64,000 nt of DNA from JAOUFP01 sp963801505. Its GTDB lineage: Bacteria; Nitrospirota; Thermodesulfovibrionia; Thermodesulfovibrionales; UBA6898. Location: assembly GCA_963801505.1 (NCBI GenBank), contig CAWDEY010000011.1:255363-319362 (forward strand). Direction: 5' to 3'. The position numbers and the translations under genes were made by a program. The notes beneath the pieces are model-generated. The model did not search any database. It saw only the letters and a program-made list of their open reading frames with translations, and was not told where the DNA came from. Shown one piece after another: positions 54,880 to 62,437 of this stretch (positions within the stretch are counted from its first letter, which is position 1; each line of letters opens with the position of its first letter).

Positions 54880-55413
54880 TTAACCATGCCACTCATATTT
54901 CTGGAATCGCCTTGACCTTTCAAGGACCTCCTCAAATCCGCGCCATTCCTTTGCAGGCCCCTTGAGAGGGTAGTCCTTCCTCAGCGGATAGCCTTCCCAA
55001 TCCTCGGGCATAAGTATTCTCCGAAGGTCAGGATGGCCGTTAAACTTTATACCGTAGAGGTCAAACGCCTCTCTTTCATGCCAGTTTGCGCCGATCCATA
55101 CTGAAGTAACAGAATCGATTGAGGGGTCTTCTTCGGACACCTCTGCTTTTAAGCGCAGTGCCCGACGGTGCCTGATAGAATAAAGTTGATACACGACCTC
55201 AAAACGCTTCTCTTTTTTCCCAAGGTAGTCCACACCGCATAAGTCTATGAGATAATCGAAATAAAGTTCAGGGCCATCATGAAGATACCGTGCTATATCC
55301 AGGACCCTGTTCTTTCTGAGGGTAACGGCTACCTGTCCCCTGAACTCGCTGATTGCAAGGACCTCCCCAGAGAAAATCTCTTTTATCTTTTCTGCTATCT
55401 CCAGCGGCTCCAT
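54880..55413 (-). CDS. nuoC: NADH-quinone oxidoreductase subunit C
   Basis: 30-kDa homologue, 177 residues. YLIDLCGVDYLGKKEKRFEVVYQLYSIRHRRALRLKAEV and WHEREAFDLYGIKFNGHPDLRRILMPEDWEGYPLRKDYPL are diagnostic. Its start lies inside the 3' end of nuoB. Confidence 0.96.
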   Translation of the reverse strand: MEPLEIAEKIKEIFSGEVLAISEFRGQVAVTLRKNRVLDIARYLHDGPELYFDYLIDLCGVDYLGKKEKRFEVVYQLYSIRHRRALRLKAEVSEEDPSIDSVTSVWIGANWHEREAFDLYGIKFNGHPDLRRILMPEDWEGYPLRKDYPLKGPAKEWRGFEEVLERSRRFQKYEWHG

Positions 55414-55940
55414 CTGAACTGCTCCCTTTTTATTTTTTCCTGAAGCTTTATGATCCCATCAAGAAGCGCCTCCGGTCTTGGAGGGCAGCCCGGTATATAC
55501 ACATCCACAGGGACAAAAGTATCGCATCCCTGTACAACACTGTACGTATCAAATATGCCTCCACTGCAAGCGCAGCTGCCCATGGACAGCACGTATCGCG
55601 GCTCAGGCATCTGGTCATAGACCCTTCGCACGATCTCGGACATCTTTTTTGTAACTGTACCCGCAACAATCATAAAATCCGCCTGTCTCGGAGAACCCCT
55701 GAAGATGATGCCCATCCTGTCCAAGTCATAGTGTGACGATCCCGTCGTCATCATTTCAATGGCGCATCAGGCAAGCCCGAAGGTCACTGGCCACAAGGAT
55801 GAGAGTCTTCCCCAGTTTACAAGCTTGTCCATCGAGGTGATGATGATGTTGGGCGCCAGTATTTTGGTGCCTTCCTCGACTTCAACAAGCGAGAGGGAAG
55901 GAGTGATGATGGAAGATGAAGCGCCGGTTATCAGTCCCAT
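55395..55940 (-). CDS. nuoB: NADH-quinone oxidoreductase subunit B, with in-frame UGA at a cluster cysteine
   Basis: PSST homologue holding cluster N2, 181 residues including the UGA. ATG at 55940 (AGGAGG-like GGAGGC upstream) gives MGLITGASSSIITPS, then LVNWGRLSSLWPVTFGLA, a TGA at codon 58 (55769-55767) and CAIEMMTTGSSHYDLDRMG. Every NuoB I know has adjacent cysteines (ACCAIEM) here, so the TGA replaces the first of the pair. The other ligands are intact (MGSCACSGG, IPGCPPRPE). No frame change is involved; a TGC to TGA difference is enough. A six-base-pair hairpin lies 16 bases after the UGA. Error, nonsense mutation or selenocysteine are the options. Confidence 0.9.
55734..55750 (-). other. 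Hairpin downstream of the nuoB UGA (SECIS-like candidate)
   Basis: In the message UGACGA, loop CGGGA, UCGUCA. The loop begins 22 bases after the UGA and has G in its second position, within the loose limits known for bacterial SECIS elements. The information content is low, so chance is likely. Confidence 0.25.
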
Positions 55941-56287
55941 ATAAATGCCTCCTTTCTCCAGGCGTAGATATAACCCGCAAGAAGTATGACTATAAAAATT
56001 ACCATTTCTACAAACGCATACAGTCCGATCTTGTCAAACACGATTGCCCATGGATAAAGAAATATTGCTTCAACGTCAAAGACAACGAAGAGCATGGCTA
56101 TGATATAGAATTTAACTGAAAAGCGGTAGTGCGGCTCGCCCACAGGCAGGTTTCCTGATTCGTACGGCATGAGTTTTTCCCCATAAGGCCTTTTCATCCT
56201 GAAGAGTTCGCCGATCAATAAGGCCCCTATTCCAAAGGCCGTGGCGACCATGAGGAATATTAAAATCGGCAAATATTCTGTCGGCAT
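55931..56287 (-). CDS. nuoA: NADH-quinone oxidoreductase subunit A
   Basis: Small membrane subunit, 118 residues from ATG 56287 (MPTEYLPILIFLMVATAFG); upstream in-frame ATGs at 56302 and 56359 exist. Three spans and the conserved loop YESGNLPVGEPHYRFSVKFYIIAMLFVVFDVEAIFLYPWA. First gene of the operon; 3' end overlaps nuoB by ten bases. Divergent from the sensor kinase across about 137 bases. Confidence 0.94.
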   Translation of the reverse strand: MPTEYLPILIFLMVATAFGIGALLIGELFRMKRPYGEKLMPYESGNLPVGEPHYRFSVKFYIIAMLFVVFDVEAIFLYPWAIVFDKIGLYAFVEMVIFIVILLAGYIYAWRKEAFIWD

Positions 56288-56424
56288 AAAAGTTCCAGGC
56301 ATAACGGTATATTTGTAAGCTAAACCAGACCAAGAAGTCAAGTAAAAAATTAAACCCACAGCTTTAGCTTTTGTTTTAGCTTTTGTCTTGCATTAATTCT
56401 CCAAATAATATAAATTTCTCTAAC

Positions 56425-58005
56425 ATGCTGGTTAAGAAATCTTTGCATTCATTAACTGGAAAACTGCTTCTGGCCATCGGCACCCTGATGATTATAGGAA
56501 GCACCCTCTTTTGGTATTTTCTGTTCAAACATCAGGAAAAGGAACTGTTGCAGAACTCCGTGAAGTACGGATACTCCTTCGTGGACTATATCAAAAAAAG
56601 CACCAGATACGGCATGCTCACCTTTCAGGAACTGTTGATACAGCAGACCATAGAAGCAATAAGCTCCGCGGAAGGCGTCTTGAATGTGCGCATAATCGAC
56701 AGTCAGGGGAAGATAAAATACTCTTCAAATAAGGCAGGTGTAGGAGAAGTCCTCAGCCAGCAATCGCCTATCTGCCTCTCTTGTCATATTTCGGATGGAC
56801 CGATAAAGGACGCCCCAAGCTGGTCCATACAAAAAGGCGACAAAGACTTCAGAATTCTCAATTTCGTGCAGCCCATATACAATGAGCCCGCCTGTTACAC
56901 CTCTACCTGTCATGTTCATCCGGAAAAGCAGCGGGTGCTCGGAATAATAGAGGCCAATCTCTCGCTCGAAATACTTGACAAAAGCATAAAAAAACAGGGC
57001 ATTGCGATAACCATCTATGTCCTGGCCTTTTTATTTGTTATCTCAGTCGTGCTCTGCCTTATCCTCTGGAACCTCGTATCCACACCCGTGACCATGCTCG
57101 CAAAGGGGATGGAAAAGGTGGCCGGAGGCGATCTTGACTACACCATCGACCTAAAGCGTAAAGACGAGATGGGGGAGCTTGCAACCGCTTTCAACTCAAT
57201 GACCTATGACCTCAAAAAAGCAAAACAGGAACTGATGGACTGGGGCAATACCCTGGAGAAAAAGGTCCAGGAAAAAACCGAGGCAATACACAGGGCGCAG
57301 GCTCAGCTTATCCATTCCGAGAAACTGGCCTCACTTGGCAGGATGGCAGCGGGAGTCGCCCATGAAATCAACAGTCCTTTGACAGGGATCGTGACCTTCG
57401 GGCATCTCCTTCTTAAAAAATTCCCCCCGGGCACACAGGAGCGGGAGGACATAGAGGTGATCATAGACCAGGCAAACAGGTGCTCAACTATAATCAAAGG
57501 TCTACTTGGGTTTGCACGTGCTTCAGCTGCAGAAAAAGCGCTTACCAACATTAACGACGTACTGCACAGTTCCATAAATATTGTTCGCAACAAGGCCGAC
57601 TTCTTCGATATAAAGCTGATAACTGATTTTGACCCCGCGCTGCTGCGCGTCAAGGCCGACTCTTCGCAGCTGCAGCAGGTGTTTCTCAACATGATCGTAA
57701 ATGCAGCCGACGCTATGGAAGGCAAGGGGACCCTGACCCTAACCACACGAAACGCACCTGAAAACGATCAGGACTTCGTAGAAGTGGAGTTCAAGGACAC
57801 CGGACCGGGCATCCCTACAGAGAACCTTGAAAAGCTGTTTGAGCCCTTCTTCACTACAAAGCCCGTTGGGAAAGGTACGGGACTGGGACTTGCGGTAAGC
57901 CACGGCATAATACAGGAACACGGGGGGAAGATCACAGTTATAACCAAACTTAACGAAGGGAGCTGTTTTACTATAAAGCTTCCCGCACAAAGGGAGAATA
58001 CATGA
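56425..58005 (+). CDS. Sensor histidine kinase with periplasmic c-type heme motifs
   Basis: 526 residues. Start ATG 56425; a TTG 42 bases upstream is less likely. Membrane spans at about 13-34 and 193-216 enclose a periplasmic sensor domain carrying CLSCH (117-121) and CYTSTCH (157-163, C-x4-CH), both plausible covalent heme sites, so it may sense redox state or a ligand gas. Then HAMP (about 214-268), coiled coil, H-box GVAHEINSPLTGI (His313), N box NMIVNAADAM, and G boxes DTGPGIP and GKGTGLGLAVSHGII. Overlaps the receiver gene by four bases (ATGA). Confidence 0.88.
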   Translation: MLVKKSLHSLTGKLLLAIGTLMIIGSTLFWYFLFKHQEKELLQNSVKYGYSFVDYIKKSTRYGMLTFQELLIQQTIEAISSAEGVLNVRIIDSQGKIKYSSNKAGVGEVLSQQSPICLSCHISDGPIKDAPSWSIQKGDKDFRILNFVQPIYNEPACYTSTCHVHPEKQRVLGIIEANLSLEILDKSIKKQGIAITIYVLAFLFVISVVLCLILWNLVSTPVTMLAKGMEKVAGGDLDYTIDLKRKDEMGELATAFNSMTYDLKKAKQELMDWGNTLEKKVQEKTEAIHRAQAQLIHSEKLASLGRMAAGVAHEINSPLTGIVTFGHLLLKKFPPGTQEREDIEVIIDQANRCSTIIKGLLGFARASAAEKALTNINDVLHSSINIVRNKADFFDIKLITDFDPALLRVKADSSQLQQVFLNMIVNAADAMEGKGTLTLTTRNAPENDQDFVEVEFKDTGPGIPTENLEKLFEPFFTTKPVGKGTGLGLAVSHGIIQEHGGKITVITKLNEGSCFTIKLPAQRENT

Positions 58006-58376
58006 GCAAAGGCAGAATTCTTGTTGTCGATGACGAGGACATAGTAAGAACGAGCTGCGACCGGACGCTCTCCCCTGAGGGCTATGAAGTAAGGCTTGCA
58101 AAAAATGGCGTCGAAGGCCTGAAAATGGCCAGTGAGGAAAGGTTCGATCTTGTCCTTACGGACCTGAAAATGCCTGACATGGACGGCATCGAGGTGCTCA
58201 GAATAATCAAGGAAAAATGGCCCGAAACCGCGGTCATCATTGTCACAGGGTACCAGACAGTCGACACTGCTGTAAAGGCCATCAAGCTCGGGGCATACGA
58301 CTATATTGAAAAGCCTTTCACTCCCGACGCGCTTGTTTCTGCTGTTGCCGAAGCCATGGCCAACAAGAAAAAATGA
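58002..58376 (+). CDS. Single-domain response regulator
   Basis: 124-residue receiver with no output domain. Acidic pocket VVDDED, phosphoacceptor Asp in LVLTDLKMPDMDG (Asp54), Thr in VTGY and Lys in IEKPFTPD. Partner of the overlapping kinase gene; may act as phosphate relay to the NtrC-type regulator or the receiver fusions downstream. Confidence 0.93.
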   Translation: MSKGRILVVDDEDIVRTSCDRTLSPEGYEVRLAKNGVEGLKMASEERFDLVLTDLKMPDMDGIEVLRIIKEKWPETAVIIVTGYQTVDTAVKAIKLGAYDYIEKPFTPDALVSAVAEAMANKKK

Positions 58377-58390
58377 TTACAGACATAAAA

Positions 58391-58492
58391 GAATTTTCAC
58401 CACAGAGGACACAGAGAGCACAGAGTTAAGATTATTTTTTGAGAACTTTTTTTTGTTTTTCTTCGCGTACTCTGTGTCTCTGTGGTAAAAAA
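58391..58492. repeat. Inverted CACAGAG-type repeat
   Basis: CACCACAGAGGACACAGAGAGCACAGAG on the left (58394-58421 region) and CTCTGTGTCTCTGTGGT on the right (58470-58487) are near complements. CACAGAG recurs as a heptamer. It occupies the spacer between the receiver and the NtrC-type gene. Confidence 0.75.
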
Positions 58493-58568
58493 TGTATTGC
58501 AGTTCCGGTTTGCCCGGATCAGGACAACAGTTTAAGCAGCATGAACATTGCTTAAAGCATAGGAAATC

Positions 58569-59967
58569 ATGAACAGAGGCAGAATACTCATCATAGACGA
58601 CGAAGAGATTCTCAGAACAAGCTGCCGATCGCATCCTTGAGCCTGAGGGCTATTCTGTCAAAACAGCCGCGAATGGCAGAGATGGATTTACCCTCCTTAA
58701 AAACCATGCGTTCGATCTTGTCATCACCGACTTGATGATGCCTGACATGGATGGCATCGAGGTGCTCAGAAAGATCAGGGAAACATGGCCTGACACAGAG
58801 GTGGTCATTATGACCGGATACGGCACTGTAAAGACAGCTGTAAGGGCCATGAAGATCGGAGTTTTCGACTACATAGAAAAACCCTTTAGTCCCGAAGACC
58901 TGATGTCCATAACCTCAAAGGCGCTTGAAAGAAAAAAACTCATGGCCGGGAATATCGATCTGAGAGAAGTCATCCCTTCCCATTATGAACTCGGCAATAT
59001 TGTCGGCATCTCGCAGGCAATCCAGAAGGTCTTTCAGCTTATCGCCAGGGTGGCCAATACAGGCAGTACAGTTTTGATAACAGGCGAAAGCGGCACAGGG
59101 AAAGAGCTGGTCGCCAAGGCCATACACTTCAACAGCTCCAGAAAGGACCAGCCCTTTGTTGTCGTTGACTGCATGACCATCCCGGGGACACTTATAGAGT
59201 CAGAACTCTTCGGACACGCCAAAGGCGCCTTTACCGGCGCTCTTGAAAAGAAAAAAGGGCTTCTTGAGCTGGCCAGCGGCGGCACCATCTTTTTTGACGA
59301 GATAGGGAACCTGGATGTTGCAACGCAGGCAAAACTGCTGAGGGTCCTTCAGGAGCGTGAATTCAGGCCAATAGGGGAGCGGAAACAGGTCCATATCGAT
59401 GTAAGGTTCATCTCTGCAACAAACAGGGACCTGAAGGTCATGACAAAAGAGGGGACTTTCAGGGAGGACTTTTTCTACAGACTCAACATCTTCCCAATAC
59501 ATCTTCCGGCTTTAAGGGAGAGGAAAGAGGACATCCCGCATCTCTCCTATCACTTCCTCAGTAGATACAGCAGGGAACTGGAAAAAAATGTGTCACACAT
59601 ATCCGCTGACGCAATGAAGATGCTGGTCTGTTATGACTGGCCTGGAAACATCAGGCAGCTGGAAAACATTATTCAGCGCTCGGTCATTCTCTGCCAGTCC
59701 AAAACACTGATGCCTGAGCATCTCCAGTCACTTGATATATCGCCGAGGGAAGATATTCCAAAAACAATACTGGCATTGAAGGAAAAGAAAAAGAACCTGA
59801 GACTCCAGTCAGTGGAAGACATCGAAAAGATGTTTGTCATGGAAGCCCTCAGGAGAAACATGTGGAACATATCAAAGGCAGCCTCGGATGTAGGCATGCA
59901 AAGGACGAATTTCCATGCCCTGCTTAAAAAATACAATTTATCTAAACAAATTGCAGGGCAACCTTGA
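58569..59967 (+). CDS. Sigma-54-dependent response regulator, NtrC family (frame broken near start)
   Basis: About 466 residues. The ATG at 58569 reads MNRGRILIIDDEEILRTSC, then one extra C near 58626 breaks the frame; without it the receiver continues DRILEPEGYSVKTAANG..LVITDLMMPDMDG with Asp acceptor and EKPFSPEDL. AAA+ domain: Walker A GESGTGKELVAKAIH, sigma-54 contact GAFTGA, Walker B GGTIFFDEIG, and the R-finger region. C-terminal Fis-type HTH with AASDVGMQRTNFHALLKKYNL. Placed directly before a sigma-54 promoter motif, its probable target. Phosphorylated presumably by the upstream kinase. Confidence 0.92.
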
Positions 59968-60173
59968 AAAACCATCAAAACAACTCAATCAAGGAGATAA
60001 ATGTGTATAGAAATAACATACACCTGGATTCCCATTGTATAGCTTATTATAATCTTAGTTTTTCTTAAATATATCAGTTCAAATGTATAGAGTTTTTATA
60101 CAGATGGAGAAGTCAAGGGAAGAGACGAACGTCTTATTAAACTTTTGCCTTGATTTTTAAGGATATTTTTTAA

Positions 60174-60189
60174 TGGCATTTTTATTGCA
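60174..60189 (+). promoter_or_regulatory. Sigma-54 promoter of the receiver-GcvH/receiver-NuoE operon
   Basis: TGGCAT (60174-60179), five bases, TTGCA (60185-60189): a full match to the -24/-12 pattern, 55 bases upstream of the next ATG and within 230 bases of an NtrC-type activator gene. The rest of the 277-base gap (59968-60244) is AT-rich with no gene seen. Confidence 0.72.
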
Positions 60190-60244
60190 TAATGTAGCAA
60201 TGTACATGCGTGGTTTCAAGAATACATAACAGGGAGGGCATTTT

Positions 60245-61015
60245 ATGGAAAGAAAGGGCAAAATACTGGTCCTTGATGATGATCCGGTAGTAACACTCAG
60301 CTGCAAAAGGATCCTCGGCGCTGAAGGATTTAATATAATCACCACTGACAAAGGTGAAGACGCGATAAAGAAAATCTCCAACGAGGAGTTCGATCTCCTT
60401 ATCTCAGACATAAGACTGCCTGATACAAACGGCATCAGCGTTCTTCGGGAGTCGAAGATCATACAGCCCAAACTCGACGTTGTTATCATAACAGGCTACC
60501 CTACCCTCGAAGAAGCAAAAGAGTCTGTAAAGCTCGGCGCCTTCGAGTTCATTGAAAAGCCTTTCACCCCTGATTTCATGCTCAATGTGGCCAACAAGGT
60601 CTTCGACAACAGGGGGTGGATTTTAAGGAAGGCCTTTATAGACGAATTCAGAAACGATATTGTATCACTGAGAGATACGGCCAACCCGGTCATCTTCTAC
60701 AAGGAAGGCACATGGGCAAGACCTGTCAGGGACGGCCTGTGGGAGATCGGCTGCGATATAAGGTACTGGTTGCTGGGCGGACATCTTATGTACATAGATC
60801 TTCCGGAGAACCTCAAGGAAGTTATGGCAGGTGAAAGTTTTGCAAAAATCCTCTCCGGCGGGGGCCAGACAGATGAACTCGTATCCCCTATGTCGGGAAG
60901 GGTGGTTGAACTCAACCATCAGGCCAATAACGCAATGAGCGCCCTTGTAAGGGACAACCTCAGCGAGGGATGGCTTCTGTGGCTTGCACGGGTACAACCC
61001 TTGAACATTTCGTAA
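60245..61015 (+). CDS. Receiver domain fused to a GcvH-like domain lacking the lipoyl lysine
   Basis: 256 residues. Receiver at about 5-120: LDDD pocket, Asp55 in LLISDIRLPD, Lys105 in EKPFTPD. After a linker, residues ~150-250 resemble the glycine-cleavage H protein: YKEGTWARPVRDGLWEIGCDIRYWLLGGHLMYIDLPENLKEV, then DELVSPMSGRVVELN and EGWLLW. The lysine that carries lipoate in GcvH is Gly207 here, so the domain is probably a binding or structural unit. First gene after the sigma-54 promoter; 22 bases before the receiver-NuoE gene. I know no characterised homologue. Confidence 0.8.
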   Translation: MERKGKILVLDDDPVVTLSCKRILGAEGFNIITTDKGEDAIKKISNEEFDLLISDIRLPDTNGISVLRESKIIQPKLDVVIITGYPTLEEAKESVKLGAFEFIEKPFTPDFMLNVANKVFDNRGWILRKAFIDEFRNDIVSLRDTANPVIFYKEGTWARPVRDGLWEIGCDIRYWLLGGHLMYIDLPENLKEVMAGESFAKILSGGGQTDELVSPMSGRVVELNHQANNAMSALVRDNLSEGWLLWLARVQPLNIS

Positions 61016-61037
61016 TTATATAAACAGGAGGACTTTT

Positions 61038-61958
61038 ATGTCAGGAGAACCCAAAATCTTGGTTGTTGATGACGAACTTGTTGTAATAAAAAGTGCCCAA
61101 AGAGTCCTGGGCAGTGAAGGGTATAATGTAGAAGGGGCACTCGGGGGCAGGGAGGCGATAATCAAGCTGGAACATGGCGATTATGACCTTGTATTCACTG
61201 ACCTCAAGATGCCTGAAGTCGACGGTATAACCCTCATCAGATGGATAAAGAAAGCCAGGCCTTCCATAGGCATCCTTATCATCACAGGCTATCCGTCCCA
61301 GGACACTATAAAAGAGGCGATTGAGCTTGGCATCATAGATTATATCCCTAAACCTTTTACCCCTTCTGTACTGCTGGATGTTACGCAGAGGGCGGTCGAA
61401 TGGTCAAGGGGGGTTAAGCCTGAAGAGAAGAAGCCCTCGGAGGAATTCCCGCCGGCAATGGCGGCAGAACTCGACAGGGTCGTGGAACAGTTTAGGACCA
61501 GGCCAGGCTGCCTCATTCCTGTGCTTCAGCGCGCGCAGGAGATCGTCGGCTACCTCCCGCCTGTTGTTCAAAAAAGGATAGCAAAAGGCCTGAACCTCAC
61601 GGATGCCGAGGTGCACAGCGTGGTCTCCTTCTATTCATTCTTTACAATGAAGCCAAGGGGTGACCACAACATAAGGGTATGCATCGGCACGGCCTGCTAT
61701 GTAAAAGGGATCGAAAAAATCGTACAAAAGATAAACGAGACACTGAAAATTGAAATAGGAGAGACAACAGAGGACAGGAAGTTCTCTCTGGAGGGAGTCA
61801 GATGTCTCGGCGCCTGCGGACTTGCTCCGGTCATGATGATCGACCAGGAGACTTACGGCGCCTTGACCGCGCCAAAGGCACTGTCGATTTTAGGAGAGTA
61901 TGATCCAACCGTTGTTGGAGCATTAAAGGAAGCAGAAATGACAGAAGAGGAGGCATAA
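61038..61958 (+). CDS. Receiver domain fused to a NuoE/HndA-like 2Fe-2S subunit
   Basis: 306 residues. Receiver 5-122: DDE pocket, Asp55 in LVFTDLKMPE, Lys105 in PKPFTPS. After a short Glu/Pro/Lys linker (125-138), a NuoE domain: LDRVVEQFRTRPGCLIPVLQRAQEIVGYLPP, VSFYSFFTMKP, and 2Fe-2S ligands Cys215, Cys220, Cys256, Cys260 in CIGTACYVKG and CLGACGLAPVMM. All receiver and cluster residues are intact. Followed after one base by the HndB-like gene. Infers phosphorylation-linked control of an NAD(P)H-linked electron-transfer complex; not demonstrated. Confidence 0.9.
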   Translation: MSGEPKILVVDDELVVIKSAQRVLGSEGYNVEGALGGREAIIKLEHGDYDLVFTDLKMPEVDGITLIRWIKKARPSIGILIITGYPSQDTIKEAIELGIIDYIPKPFTPSVLLDVTQRAVEWSRGVKPEEKKPSEEFPPAMAAELDRVVEQFRTRPGCLIPVLQRAQEIVGYLPPVVQKRIAKGLNLTDAEVHSVVSFYSFFTMKPRGDHNIRVCIGTACYVKGIEKIVQKINETLKIEIGETTEDRKFSLEGVRCLGACGLAPVMMIDQETYGALTAPKALSILGEYDPTVVGALKEAEMTEEEA

Positions 61959-61959
61959 C

Positions 61960-62343
61960 ATGGCAAGATTAACAATAGATGATCTCCTGAAGATCAAGGA
62001 AAAACATAAGGCTGAGTTTCAGTTGAGGGAAGGCGGATATCGCGCAAAGGTGACTGTCCACATGGGAACATGCGGCATAGCCGCAGGTGCAAGGGCTGTG
62101 ATGACAGCTGTTATGGACGAGATAAGCAAGGCCAATGTAACAGACGTAATTGTCACGACCTCGGGCTGCGCAGGTCTTTGCGCGCGCGAGCCGCTTGCGA
62201 CTGTTGAGATCATGAACCAGCCGCCGGTAAGATACTGCGACCTTAATGATCAGAAGATCAGAGAGATCTTCCAGGAACATATCATGGGAGGAAAACCCAT
62301 TGAAAAATATGCACTGGTAACCGGATGTGAAACAACATATTAA
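61960..62343 (+). CDS. Thioredoxin-like 2Fe-2S protein, HndB-like
   Basis: 127 residues. MARLTIDDLLKIKEKHKAEF, then VTVHMGTCGIAAGARAVMTAVMDEI, TTSGCAGLCAREPLATVEI and PVRYCDLND, giving Cys38, Cys70, Cys74 and Cys93. This order matches HndB of NADP-reducing Hnd complexes and similar (2Fe-2S) ferredoxin-domain proteins in electron-bifurcating systems. One base separates it from the receiver-NuoE gene. A repeat lies between it and the NuoF-like gene. Confidence 0.88.
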   Translation: MARLTIDDLLKIKEKHKAEFQLREGGYRAKVTVHMGTCGIAAGARAVMTAVMDEISKANVTDVIVTTSGCAGLCAREPLATVEIMNQPPVRYCDLNDQKIREIFQEHIMGGKPIEKYALVTGCETTY

Positions 62344-62347
62344 AAAA

Positions 62348-62419
62348 CAGGGTTTAGGGGTTTGGGACTTGGGATTGGTAAATAATGCAAAAAACTAATC
62401 CCCAACCCCTAATCCCTGA
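62348..62419. repeat. Inverted GGGATTAGGGG-type heptameric repeat
   Basis: CAGGGTTTAGGGGTTTGGG on the left and its near complement CCCAACCCCTAATCCCTG on the right, separated by about 16 bases, just before the TAGGAGG of the NuoF-like gene. It could form a stem in the message near the ribosome site. Confidence 0.8.
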
Positions 62420-62437
62420 TTTTATAGGAGGCTAGTA

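Noticed and set aside
56383..56424. TTG at 56383 as the kinase start
   Set aside because: It adds 14 residues of no resemblance to a signal or membrane helix; the ATG at 56425 opens directly into the first membrane segment.
58306..58488. Small open frame (TTEDTESTE-type peptide) after the lone receiver gene
   Set aside because: It is translated from the CACAGAG inverted repeat and overlaps the receiver end; such frames are known artefacts of this repeat type.
46753..62419. Heptameric repeats as a CRISPR array
   Set aside because: Units are seven bases, clusters are under 80 bases, and there are no regular spacers or cas genes.
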